The notes under the pieces were generated by a model. That model searched no databases. It was not told where the DNA came from and saw nothing but the letters and a program-made list of their open reading frames with translations. 64,000 nt of DNA, taken from NCBI RefSeq assembly GCF_009857435.1, contig NZ_WWCK01000006.1:393029-457028 (forward strand), read 5' to 3'. Shown here piece after piece: positions 11,501 to 18,554 of the stretch; the stretch's first letter is position 1, and each line of letters begins with the position of its first letter. The stretch is from Duganella rivi (lineage in GTDB: Bacteria; Pseudomonadota; Gammaproteobacteria; Burkholderiales; Burkholderiaceae_D). The position numbers and the translations under genes are program-made.

Positions 11501-14500
11501 CGAAGCGCTCAGCGTACCGGTCAAGGTTTGCGAGGCGGTGCGGGTAACCAGGTCCGAGTTGCTGATGCCGGTGTCGTTGGAGAAGCTGACGCCGGTGCCG
11601 GTGGTGGCCGGCGCCAGCGTGTCGATGCTGATCGATGGCGACGTGCCCGCCGTGCCGTTATTCCCGGCCAGGTCGGTGTAGGCGCCGCTGGCCACCGTGA
11701 TGCTGGCCGTGCCGCTGGCAACGCCGCTGTTCGGCGTGAACTGCGCCGTGTACACCAGCGGATTGGCGGTGACGGTAAGGCCGCTTAGCGTGCCGCCGCT
11801 GGTGCTGACATCGCCCGCCACAAAACCAATCGGCGCTTCGCTGAAGGTAAAAGTGATGGTGGCGGTGTCGCCATCCTTGACCGCCGACATATTGCTGGTA
11901 ATTGCCAGCGTCGGTGCGCGGGTATCGACCAGAATCACCGGCGTCACGCCGCTGCCGCCCTGGTTGCCGAAGCTGTCGGTATAGCTGCCGCCGGTCACGG
12001 TGATCGACGCCGCCGCGCTGACGTTGGTTCCCGGCGTGAACAGCGCGCTGTAAACGCCGCCGCCCAGATTGGTCAAGCTGCTGATGGTGCCGCCGGTGGC
12101 GACGATGTCGCCGGCCGCAAAGCCGCTCGGCGGCGAGCTGAAGGTAAAGGTGATGTTGGCCGTCTCGCCGGTTTTCAGGGTGGCGGCGTCACTGGTAATC
12201 AGTACACTTGGCCCCAGCGTGTTGATGGTGATGACGCCAGAGGTGGCACCGCCGCCGTTATTGCCGGCCAGGTCGGTGTAGCTGCCGGCCGCCAGCGACA
12301 CGCTGCCCAGCAAGCCGCTCACGCCGGCGTTCGGCGTGAACTCCACCGTGAACACGCGCGGATTGGCGGTGGCGTTGATGGTGGCGCCCAGTGTGCCGCC
12401 GGTGGCGGTGAAGTCGCTTATGCTCAGGGTCGAGGTGTCCGGTATCTCGCTGAAGGTCAGCGTGATGATCGCTGCCTCGCCGCTCTTCAAGGCGCTGACA
12501 TTGCTGCTCAGCGAGACCGTCGGCGCGGTGGTGTCCAGCACATAAGCGGTGCCGGTGGAGGCGCCGATATTGCCGGCCGCATCCACCACCCGCACTTGCA
12601 GCGTGTTGCTGCTGCTGAGGGTTTGATTCGACAAAGTCCACGTCGTGCCGCTCGCGCTGGCCGTGACCCAGGTGGTGCCGTTGTTGAGCGAGACTTCCAC
12701 ATGCTCGTCCGGCAGCAAGGCGGTGCTGAGCGAGCCGGTGATGGTGCTTTGCGCTGCCGTCTTGGTAATCAAGTCGCCGGCCACGCCGGTGTCGGCAGAG
12801 AAGGTGACGCCGGTGCCGGTGGTAGTCGGTGCGGTAGTGTCAAAGGTGTAAGCGGTGCTCAGTGGCGTGCTGCTGCCGCCGGCGTTGGTCACGCGCACTT
12901 GCAAGGTGCCGGAGCCACTCAAGGTCTGGCCGCTCAAGGACCACGAGGTGCTGCCGACGCTGGCGTTGGCGGTGGTCCACGTGCTGCCGTTGTCGAGCGA
13001 GACTTCCACCGACTCGCCGCTGGCCAGGCCTGCGCTCAGCGCGCCGCTGATGGTTTGCGCGGCGGTCTTGGTAATCAGGTCGCTATTGCTGATGCCGGTG
13101 TCGGCCGAGAAGCTGACCGAGGTGGCAACCGTGCCGCTAGGCGTGGCCGAGACCACGGTGGTGGCGCTATTGCTGACAATGACGCTGCCGTCGTTGATCG
13201 ATACCGTGAAGGTGGTGGTGGCGCTCAGGCCCGCCGTGCTTTGGAACACCAGCGCCTGCAAGGCCGCTTGCGCCGCCCCCGGCGCCACCGACGACAAGGT
13301 GTAGCTCACGCCGCCGTCGCTGGTCACGAAGCCGGAAGCACTGAGCGAGGCCGGCGTGAACGCGCCCTTGGCCGCGCTATCGGGCGTGATGGTGACGATG
13401 ACTGCCGCGCCGACATCGGGATCGCTCAGCGTCACGCTGGAGAATGGATGCAGCGTGGCGCCTGCCGTCATGGTCTGCGCCGCCGCGGTGCCGCTCAGCA
13501 CCGGCGCATCGTTGACCGAGGTGGAGGTGATGACAGTGGAGCTGTTGGCCGTGCTGGCCAAGCCGTTGCTATCGGTGGCCGTCAGCGTGAAGGTGGTGGA
13601 GATGCCGACGCCCACCGCAGCCTGATTGGCGGTCGGCGTAAAGGTCAGCGCTTTCAATTGCGCGGTCAGCGCTGCCGGCGTGGCCGCGCTCAAGGTGTAG
13701 CTGCCGTTGCTGCCGGAGAGGCCGGTGCCGCTCAAAGTGCCGTTAGCGCCGTTGAAGCTGATCGCCATGCTGACGTTATCGCCATTGACGTCGGCCACCG
13801 CCACGCCGCTGAACGGCTTGATGGTGGCGTTGTCATTGACTGCACCCGCCGCTGCGCCGGTAATGGTCGGCGCACTGTTGGCTGTGTTGGTGACCGCCAC
13901 ACTGACGCCGCTGACCGCCGTGTTGGTATTGCCGATGACGCTATTCCAATCGTCGGCCGCCGACAACTGGTAGGTCGCGCCGCCAGCCGCCGTGGTGCCG
14001 TTCTTATTCAGCAGCGCCTCGACGGCGGCAATATCCGCACCTGACAGCGTCACCGAGAACGAAGTGGCGCTGGTGACGTCCACATTGCCGCTGGTGCTGA
14101 GCACGCGCGTAGCGTTGCCCTCGCCCTTGATGGTCAGCTTGGCGACCGTGATGTCATTGCTGCTGCCGCCGATGCCCACCAGGTTGGTGCCGGTGACGGT
14201 CAGCACATGGGTGGCGGCGTTGTAGCTGGCCGAGGTAATCGCCGGCAGCTGCACGCTGGAGACGGTGATGGCGTTGCCGGTCAGGTCGGCGCCGTTACTG
14301 AGATTGCTGTCCCAGTTGGCCGCCGCCGCGATGTTGAAGGTGGTGCCGTCCACGCTGCTGCTGCCGTTGTTGTTCAGCAGACCGTTGATGGCCAGCTTGT
14401 CGGCCGCGTTCAGCGTGATCGAGGCGGCGGTGGTGCTGGAGGCGCTCACCACCGGTGACGTCAGTGTGTAAGTGCCGCCGTTGGCGCCGGTGATAGTCAG

Positions 14501-15664
14501 CTTGCTCGGGTCGATGGCGTCGCCGGCGCGGATGCCGACTGCCGTTAAATTCAGCACGCCGGTGTTGGCGTTGTAGGCGGCCGAGGTGATGGTGTTGGCC
14601 ACGCGCGAATTGGCCACCGTCACATCATCAATAGCGATTTCGAAACCGAGCGGATTGACGATGCGCACACCGTAGATACCCTTGAAATCCGCCATCGAAG
14701 CGAAGTTCAGCAGGCCATACTCATTAATCACCAGCCCCACCAGCGACACACCAACACCAGTCGGCTGGTAGTTGGAGTCCAGCGCATACACCGTGAACAC
14801 GGTGGTGCCGAGCAGATTGCCGACCAGGTTGCCGCTACCCAGATTCATGCTGACCATGTCGAACACGCCGCTATTGGCGCGCAGGTCAACGTAGCTGGCA
14901 GGCGACAGGAACGAGCCGTTGATGGTCAGCCGGTCGTCCGTCAGCGGCAGGCCGATCAGACTATTGCCGTTGGCATTAACGATGGTGATGCCGCCGCCGT
15001 TGGAGCTTTGCGCGTAGATGTCGAAGCCGGTGCCGAGGATATTGTTGGCGTGGACCACCGCGCCGGCCGCCAGGCCGGTGGAATTGAGCAGGGTGACGTT
15101 GCTGCTGGTGTTAAAGGTGAGCGTGCCGTTGGCGCCGCCGTTAACCAGCGCCAAATCGGCGCCATAGGCCTGTTGTGCAGCCGCGCTGATGGCCGATGCC
15201 GCTTCCACCGTGCCGTGGCTGTATTCGAGATCCCAATCGCCGTGCAGGCCGGTGATGTCGGTGGAAGCCGCGACATCGGCTCCGCTGAGCGCAGACAGCG
15301 CATCCACAAAGGCCGCACCGGTCTCGCCCTCGGCCACGTCGCAGCCGTACAACAGCAGATCGCCGCCGGGACGCAGGGCCGCGCCCCACTCCTGTAAGGC
15401 CGCCGTGTAATCCTGCAAGTGCGCGCTATCGAGCACCGCCTTGCCCAGCTGAAGCTGGCCGGCGGCGCCGTGGGACACAATCTGGATGCTATCGAGGCCT
15501 TGGTAATTGCGCAGCACGCCGGCAATCTGCTCCACGCCGTCGCGCCATGAAACTAGTTTAACCACAAGTACATCGTCCGCGACGCCAGCCGTCAATGCCG
15601 CGGCATCCGCCACACCAGCATCGATGAAAAGTACAGAACGATAAATGGGGTTTTGCTTACTCAT
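2594..15664 (-). CDS. Giant DUF4347/Ig-repeat/RTX adhesin, likely type I secreted
   Basis: About 4,356 aa. The ATG at 15664 (MSKQN) follows a GGAG site; an in-frame ATG six codons earlier is less well placed. In order: an N-terminal DUF4347-type domain (VSHGAAGQLQLG, LLLYGCDVA; DNA about 15610-15120); beta-rich and cadherin-like segments (NDAPVLSG) to about 13150; 28 Ig-like modules (about 13130-4600); a linker unlike anything I recognise (about 4580-3930); glycine/aspartate RTX nonapeptides (NGGDDVL, DGGDGRDTM, NGGADNDVLQGG; about 3930-3735) and a second short RTX block (about 3190-3085); and two DUF4214-type domains (YHAAFDRAPDLPGLNFW and YHLTLGRAGDFSGFKFW). There is no classical signal peptide, which fits C-terminal type I secretion. 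No secretion ATPase, membrane fusion or TolC gene lies in the window. Predicted role: surface adhesion or biofilm, by family analogy. Confidence 0.9.
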   Translation of the reverse strand: MSKQNPIYRSVLFIDAGVADAAALTAGVADDVLVVKLVSWRDGVEQIAGVLRNYQGLDSIQIVSHGAAGQLQLGKAVLDSAHLQDYTAALQEWGAALRPGGDLLLYGCDVAEGETGAAFVDALSALSGADVAASTDITGLHGDWDLEYSHGTVEAASAISAAAQQAYGADLALVNGGANGTLTFNTSSNVTLLNSTGLAAGAVVHANNILGTGFDIYAQSSNGGGITIVNANGNSLIGLPLTDDRLTINGSFLSPASYVDLRANSGVFDMVSMNLGSGNLVGNLLGTTVFTVYALDSNYQPTGVGVSLVGLVINEYGLLNFASMADFKGIYGVRIVNPLGFEIAIDDVTVANSRVANTITSAAYNANTGVLNLTAVGIRAGDAIDPSKLTITGANGGTYTLTSPVVSASSTTAASITLNAADKLAINGLLNNNGSSSVDGTTFNIAAAANWDSNLSNGADLTGNAITVSSVQLPAITSASYNAATHVLTVTGTNLVGIGGSSNDITVAKLTIKGEGNATRVLSTSGNVDVTSATSFSVTLSGADIAAVEALLNKNGTTAAGGATYQLSAADDWNSVIGNTNTAVSGVSVAVTNTANSAPTITGAAAGAVNDNATIKPFSGVAVADVNGDNVSMAISFNGANGTLSGTGLSGSNGSYTLSAATPAALTAQLKALTFTPTANQAAVGVGISTTFTLTATDSNGLASTANSSTVITSTSVNDAPVLSGTAAAQTMTAGATLHPFSSVTLSDPDVGAAVIVTITPDSAAKGAFTPASLSASGFVTSDGGVSYTLSSVAPGAAQAALQALVFQSTAGLSATTTFTVSINDGSVIVSNSATTVVSATPSGTVATSVSFSADTGISNSDLITKTAAQTISGALSAGLASGESVEVSLDNGSTWTTANASVGSTSWSLSGQTLSGSGTLQVRVTNAGGSSTPLSTAYTFDTTAPTTTGTGVTFSADTGVAGDLITKTAAQSTITGSLSTALLPDEHVEVSLNNGTTWVTASASGTTWTLSNQTLSSSNTLQVRVVDAAGNIGASTGTAYVLDTTAPTVSLSSNVSALKSGEAAIITLTFSEIPDTSTLSISDFTATGGTLGATINATANPRVFTVEFTPNAGVSGLLGSVSLAAGSYTDLAGNNGGGATSGVITINTLGPSVLITSDAATLKTGETANITFTFSSPPSGFAAGDIVATGGTISSLTNLGGGVYSALFTPGTNVSAAASITVTGGSYTDSFGNQGGSGVTPVILVDTRAPTLAITSNMSAVKDGDTATITFTFSEAPIGFVAGDVSTSGGTLSGLTVTANPLVYTAQFTPNSGVASGTASITVASGAYTDLAGNNGTAGTSPSISIDTLAPATTGTGVSFSNDTGISNSDLVTRTASQTLTGTLSASLLAGEVVQVSLDHGTTWVNATAGSGASANTWSLSGRTLTASDTVQVRVNDAAGNHGTVFSTAYTFDNTAPTVTVTSDLGALRAGQTATLTFSFSEAPYNFSASSLTVSGGTVSGLAATADPKIYTAIFTPSASQSGVTATAQVKANGYIDAAGNSGQASAVVPITINTTLPTLLITSNDVALKAGETATLTFTFSTPPTGFAAADINYSNGTLSGFTATANPLVYTAVFTPDANLSSGAANISVGAGTYTDAFGNSGGGASAPAISIDTLAPTVTITSNVSAVKAGETASVTFTFSEVPLGFTAADVVTTGGVLSGLTVSAGNPLVYTATFTPTAGIQNTSASITVASGAFTDAAGNAATAALTPPISIDTLPPVAVANSVIFSADNGSSSTDLVTNASGQTISGTLAGVLGAGEYVEVSLDNGVSWNTATSGAGAWSLSGQSLSGSDTLKVRVSDGAGNHGTAYSVSYVFDTTAPTVSISSNVSAVKAGETATITFTFSEAPADFTLGDISAANGTVSNLAATANPLVYTATYTPLAGQNGVTDTVAVAAGSYTDKAGNAGAGGSSPGISVDTVAPSTTGASVVFSNDSGATDLITNAAAQDLSGKLSAVLQTGETVEISLNNGSTWITASGTVGTDDWSLNGQTLSSGAGRTVQVRVSDAAGNHGAAFSAGYTLDTTAPTLVISSSKSVLNSADTPTITFTFSEAPVGFSDASVNVSGGTLSPLVQSLTNPLVYTAVFTPIAGQVAGVAAISVSPGAYTDTAANAGFGAAVAAITYATVAPGVSILSDVTALKAGDTANITFKFSTAPTGFALGDVVVGGGALSNFTATSDPLIYTAVFTASTGVANGSGTISVASGTFTDSLGNPGVGGVMAALSIDTLAPTLSITSNVSSLNSTGTALITFTFSEAPAAFSLGDISATNGTLSGLVQTANPLVYTAVLTPAQGVASGSAVVSVAAGAYADLAGNSGGGSNSPAISVDTLAPALAGSGVTFSADTGSSNTDLITRTAAQNIVGTLGGGVLAAGDVVQVSFNNGSTWVNANAPAGGSAWSLSGQTLTSTGTLLVRVTDSNGNQGTVSTYNYVLDTTAPTVSISSDTASLKGGQSATLTFTFSEPPAGFAFGDLIATGGTLGAITATGNPSVFTVVFTPTPGFNGSASVTLGNGLYQDAAGNNGSGASAPGISIDTLAPTLSITSNASALKAGETATITFTFSDAPASFALGDIGATNGTLSALTPTANPLVYTATFTPTAGTASGNAVISVLGSVYADAAGNNGANVSSAPIAVDTLAPLVSGNAVSFSADHGFSSSDLVTNATTQIITGTLDMALVSGEQVQVSLNNGSTWLNAVSTSTTSWALTPQSLSGSGALQVRVVDAAGNAGPVFSAGYVLDLVAPTMVVTSSASALKAGESATLTFTFSEAPTGFQQSDLVEINGTISSFGVTSNPLVYTAQFTPSSSLGSGTAGVTLAAGLYTDLAGNAGAAAASPLISIDMTQPQLTIASSSANLKIGESAVITFTFSELPLGFTLGDINVAGGSLSGFGQTANPLVYTALFTPTAGVGSGVATVGAAAGSFADAAGNAGQLASGATINYSTLAPTTVGNGVVFSVDTGTSGTDLVTNFAGQSISGTLNAALLSGESVEVSLDNGATWLPTTSAGTAWALPGVTVLSGSGILQVRVTDTAGNHGAATSTPYVLDTTNTGVSVSSNVANLKSGESATLTFTFTEAPKNFDLTSLAVVGSAGTLSTPVATANPLVYTAVFTPNINQSSATTVSVLAGSYTDLAGNLGLGLTGPTINVDTAPPSVVITSSSNTLKIGETALITFNFTEAPLGFAVGDITVGGGTLSGFTMVSPLVYSAVFTPTPGVAGASAAISIAPNVYSDAAGNGGLGATPPSISFDTLAPLAAAIGVPAFSSDTGSSGTDLITTAASQTVTGRLSQSLAAGESVQVSFDDGATWNPAAVSGIDWNIAHILTGSGVLRVRVVDAAGNHSADSVHAYVLDQSVPTVTITSNMATANGVTPAVLTLVFSEPPVGFDASMIHVTGGTLGTLTPTSDPKVYTITFAPSGGVASGSATVTVSGPYTDAAGNNGSSASIPSLQIDTVAPTATAGGVGFTTDTGVGGDLITNVATQTLSGNLSAPLAAGDIVQISLDNGVSWETVATSIGDTSWSIAKTLSGSSTLHVRVLDAAGNFSTAYTAPYTIDTSAPTVTMSSSGGTVGQGSSAVITLTLSDAATLHASDLVVTGGTITGFSGSGTTYTVTITPPANSTTPITVNIGGGVFTDTAGNGSAAAAPLVVQVNTNTPVTPGTPSTVDGVQIHTFDSVDPATGLATRLVTVPIITASRPEDTSTSHALLADIPIGLAPNAQGRGTSLVVSLPVGVGFEASGPSVLLSGETALTDLIGRIDDHTASGQATRAAMEAQARQFLDSLDPGTGLQHATLTMSADGAAAAAWVMVNGGEVAATGGSNVQHDAQQGSDDTAVALVIDARALPQGIGLQLDDLDFAAIIGAATVQGGAGKNFFIGDGEAQRMVLGTGADNDTLYGNGGDDVLATAAGNDYLDGGDGRDTMAGGAGNDVLNGGADNDVLQGGRSDAGQWQFYLKDGKVVGQHQLALAGATVMETVTAAELNGSVAALAFAGASASHLQTLSLLYHAAFDRAPDLPGLNFWALHGIADAKQLAQAFIAQTEADQHGLATLSNHDFVALLLENTLGTPPDAAALAPWIAKLDAAPGDASVRAGVLADIALSAAHQAAWLSADGFALGGQLLAQEQGWIANSGDDRLQGGAGADRLVGGDGTDTVVYSGAAASYNLALNRVGEVLLGESGGAQDTVLQIERGEFKDATLDLSFTQASAASLQEIGMLYHLTLGRAGDFSGFKFWADSGLHGSALAAAFVNSTEFVATYGGMSDASFINQLYLNTLQQGAPADILNQWDVYLDSHSRSDLVSLLTSDATLVGSQYGANGMSLIGSL
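4600..13130 (-). repeat. Array of 28 alternating Ig-like modules inside the adhesin gene
   Basis: Two module types of roughly 100 codons are interleaved. Type A opens with a strand like SSNVSALKAGETATITFTFS and resembles Pfam Big_12 domains as I remember them. Type B opens with FSADTGSSNTDLIT and contains VSLDNGSTW and LQVRVxDAAGNxG. Reading through the translation I count 18 A and 10 B modules in the order BBAAABAAABABAAABAABAABAABABA. The modules are diverged at protein and DNA level, so this is an old expansion rather than recent identical duplication. Confidence 0.85.
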
Positions 15665-15903
15665 ATTGCCTCTCCGCATCATTAGTGCAGATAACCGATT
15701 ATGAGTAGCTCGAAAGGGATTACAAAATTTTCCTGTTTGCCAAACGTTCTGTCCGGTGTGGCAAAAGCCGGCGTTGGCAGGCGCACCAAGTGTTGCCCCT
15801 GCTTTTGTTAAAATGCTCTTTTTGCCGCCGCCCGGCGAGTTCGGCCAATTTCGGTTACTCTCAGCACCAATAATTTATTTGCTGCACCAGAAAGGATTTC
15901 AAA

Positions 15904-17505
15904 TTGCCAACTCTTTTGACACGACGCCTGGCCCTGCTGGCCGATGAAAAGCACCGCGGCGTGCTGGCTGGCGGTTTGCGCGGCATCGAACGGGAGACCT
16001 TGCGCGTGGATCGCGCCGGCCATCTCGCGCGCACGCCGCATCCCGTGGCCATGGGTTCGGCCCTGACGCATCCGCAAATCACCACCGATTACGCCGAGAC
16101 CCTGCTGGAGTTCATCACGCCGGCCGAAAAAGATATCGCCGACACCATCGCCAAGCTGGACGGCATCCACCGTTACGCCTACAGCAAGCTGGGCGACGAG
16201 CTGCTGTGGAGCCAGTCGATGCCGTGCCAGTTGCCGGCTGAAGAAGAGATTGAAATCGCCTGGTACGGCACGTCCAACCTCGGCACGCTCAAGCATGTGT
16301 ACCGCCGCGGCCTGGCGCTGCGCTACGGTAAAGCGATGCAGTGCATTGCCGGCATCCACTACAACTACTCGCTGGACGAACGCCTGTGGCGCGTGCTGGC
16401 CGAGAATGAAGTGAGCGGCAAGCGTCTGACGCCACGCTCCTTCCAGTCCGAGGCCTACCTTGCCACCATCCGCAACTTCCGCCGCTATAGCTGGCTGCTG
16501 ATGTATTTGTTCGGCGCCTCGCCGGTGCTGTCGTCCGGCTTCCTGCGCGGCCGCCCGCACAAGCTGGAAACGCTGTCCGACGACACGCTGTACTTGCCGT
16601 ATGCGACCAGCCTGCGCATGAGCGACCTCGGTTACCAGAACGATGCGCAATCCGGTTTGCGCCCGCATGAAAACTGCCTGGACAGTTATGTGGCGGCGAT
16701 GACCAAGGCTGTCAACCAGCCGTACGAGCCGTACGCAAAGCTGGGCACCAAGCGCGATGGCGAGTGGATTCAGCTCAGTACCAACGTACTGCAAATCGAG
16801 AACGAGTACTACTCGACCATCCGTCCCAAGCGCGTGATTCAAACCGGCGAACGTCCGATCCAGGCACTGTGCTCGCGCGGCGTGCAGTACATTGAAGTGC
16901 GCTGCATGGATGTCGATCCATTTGAACCAGTCGGCGTCAGCGTGGCGACGGGCCGCTTCCTCGACGCCTTCCTGCTGTTCTGCGCACTGGAAGAAAGCCC
17001 GACCATCACACCGGAACAAGGCGCGGTCTACACCGAGAACTTTGCCCGCACCGTCAAAGAAGGCCGCCGTCCGGGCCTGACGCTGAATAACGGCGACGCT
17101 GAAGTAGCGCTGCCGGTATGGGGCGCGGAGCTGCTGGAGCGCATCCGCCCAGTCGCTGCCTTGCTCGATTCACTGCGCGGCGATACGGCACACGGCGATG
17201 CACTGGCGGCGCAGGCGGCCAAGCTGGCAGATCCTGAATTGACGCCATCGGCCAAGGTGCTGGCAGCCTTGCGCGCCAACGGCAAATCGTTCGGCGCGTT
17301 CGCACTGGCGCAAAGCGAGAAGCACGCGGCCTACTTCCGCAGCCATCCGCCGACGGCCGAGGAGACGGCCTACTTCGATAATTTGGCTGGCGTATCGCTG
17401 GCCGAGCAAGCCGAGATGGAAGCCGCACCGCAAACCAACTTTGACGATTACGTTGCGGCCTACCGCGCTAGTAACCTGTGCCAGTCGCGCCAGGACTGTG
17501 ACTGA
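15904..17505 (+). CDS. gshA: Glutamate-cysteine ligase, type 1
   Basis: Catalyses the ATP-dependent joining of glutamate and cysteine, the first and rate-limiting step of glutathione synthesis, in the cytosol. At 533 aa it is close to the E. coli enzyme (about 518). Family hallmarks include GLRGIERETLRVD near the N-terminus, DYAETLLEFITP, the conserved central block QSMPCQLP, MQCIAGIHYNYS and YIEVRCMDVDPFEPVG. The start is TTG at 15904, preceded by AGAAAGGA at good spacing; the first in-frame ATG would remove the conserved N-terminal motif. The next gene follows five bases after the stop, so the two are probably co-transcribed. Confidence 0.95.
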   Translation: MPTLLTRRLALLADEKHRGVLAGGLRGIERETLRVDRAGHLARTPHPVAMGSALTHPQITTDYAETLLEFITPAEKDIADTIAKLDGIHRYAYSKLGDELLWSQSMPCQLPAEEEIEIAWYGTSNLGTLKHVYRRGLALRYGKAMQCIAGIHYNYSLDERLWRVLAENEVSGKRLTPRSFQSEAYLATIRNFRRYSWLLMYLFGASPVLSSGFLRGRPHKLETLSDDTLYLPYATSLRMSDLGYQNDAQSGLRPHENCLDSYVAAMTKAVNQPYEPYAKLGTKRDGEWIQLSTNVLQIENEYYSTIRPKRVIQTGERPIQALCSRGVQYIEVRCMDVDPFEPVGVSVATGRFLDAFLLFCALEESPTITPEQGAVYTENFARTVKEGRRPGLTLNNGDAEVALPVWGAELLERIRPVAALLDSLRGDTAHGDALAAQAAKLADPELTPSAKVLAALRANGKSFGAFALAQSEKHAAYFRSHPPTAEETAYFDNLAGVSLAEQAEMEAAPQTNFDDYVAAYRASNLCQSRQDCD

Positions 17506-17510
17506 TCTCA

Positions 17511-18554
17511 ATGCTCACCTTCTACAACGAACAGCACGCACAGCACCGTGGCCGCTACGAGATTTTTCGCGGCGAGATGGTGCCCTGCTTTGAAAAGCCG
17601 GAGCGTGCCGATTCGGTGCTGGCAGAGTTAGGCCGGCGCGGCTTGGGCCGCATCGTTACGCCGCATGGCGTGCCTTTGATGTCACTGGAACGCATTCATA
17701 CACCACGCTATTTGCACTTCCTGCGTACCGCATGGAGCGAGTGGCTGGCACTCGATCCAGCCAATGCGCAGAAGGATGCGTTTCCCGCCGTGTGGCCGGT
17801 GCGCACGCTGCGCGACGACATCGAGCCGGATAATTTCTGCGCCAAGATGGGACTCTACTCGATGGACAGCGGCACGCCGCTGACCGCCGGTACGTGGGTC
17901 GCCGCCAAGACCGGCGCCGACTGCGCAGTGAACGCGGCGCACGCGCTGCGGCTCGGTGAGCGCGGCACGTTCGTGTTGAGCCGTCCGCCGGGCCACCACG
18001 CCGGCGCGGACTTCTTCGGCGGCTACTGCTTCCTGAATAACGCCGCGCTGGCGGCGCAGCACCTGCTTGATGACGGCGCGCGCAAAGTCGCCATCATCGA
18101 CATCGACTACCACCACGGCAACGGCACCCAGAGCATTTTCTACCACCGCGATGATGTGCTGTTCATCTCGATCCATGCCGACCCGCGCAACGAGTACCCG
18201 TTTTATCTCGGCCATGCCGACGAACGCGGCGAAGGCGCAGGCCTGGGCTATAACCTGAATATCCCGCTGGCTGCGGGCAGCAGCACGCAAGCATGGTTCG
18301 CGGCGCTGGAAACGGCCTGCGTCCGCATCGGCAGCTTTGCGCCGGACGCGCTGGTGGTGTCGCTGGGCGTGGATACCTTCGCCGGCGATCCTTTATCGCG
18401 CTTCAATCTGCAAAGCGCCGACTACCTCAAAATCGGCGAACGCCTGGCGTGGCTAGGCAAACCCACCGCCTTCATCTTCGAAGGCGGCTACGCGGTGAAA
18501 GAGCTGGGCGTCAACGTCGTCAACGTGCTGGAAGGCTACGAGACAGCGCTATAA
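17511..18554 (+). CDS. Histone-deacetylase-fold amidohydrolase (acetylpolyamine amidohydrolase-like)
   Basis: Zinc-dependent deacetylase of the HDAC/AcuC/Aph superfamily, 347 aa. Visible active-site elements are the tandem-histidine motif SRPPGHHAG, the metal-binding IDIDYHHGNGTQ (Asp and His ligands), and the later LVVSLGVDTFAGDP supplying the third ligand. The N-terminal FYNEQHAQH is typical of bacterial acetylpolyamine amidohydrolases, so acetylated polyamines are the likeliest substrates; AcuC-like protein deacetylation is the alternative. It follows gshA by five bases. Its last codons lie in a 31-bp sequence repeated at 19639-19669 on the far side of the Abi gene. The present stop is TAA, whereas the distal copy would continue with TGA, so the original 3' end was probably the distal one. 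Confidence 0.88.
   Translation: MLTFYNEQHAQHRGRYEIFRGEMVPCFEKPERADSVLAELGRRGLGRIVTPHGVPLMSLERIHTPRYLHFLRTAWSEWLALDPANAQKDAFPAVWPVRTLRDDIEPDNFCAKMGLYSMDSGTPLTAGTWVAAKTGADCAVNAAHALRLGERGTFVLSRPPGHHAGADFFGGYCFLNNAALAAQHLLDDGARKVAIIDIDYHHGNGTQSIFYHRDDVLFISIHADPRNEYPFYLGHADERGEGAGLGYNLNIPLAAGSSTQAWFAALETACVRIGSFAPDALVVSLGVDTFAGDPLSRFNLQSADYLKIGERLAWLGKPTAFIFEGGYAVKELGVNVVNVLEGYETAL
18520..18550. repeat. 31-bp direct repeat, left copy
   Basis: A perfect 31-base match to 19639-19669. The left copy encodes the C-terminal residues of the amidohydrolase-like protein (VLEGYETAL). The core CAACGTGCTGGAAGGCTACG at 18521-18540 recurs at 19640-19659. Confidence 0.97.

Noticed and set aside
4600..13130. Could the regular repeats be a CRISPR array or minisatellite?
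   Set aside because: The unit is about 300 bp, diverged, and keeps one reading frame across the gene; there are no short identical repeats with unique spacers.
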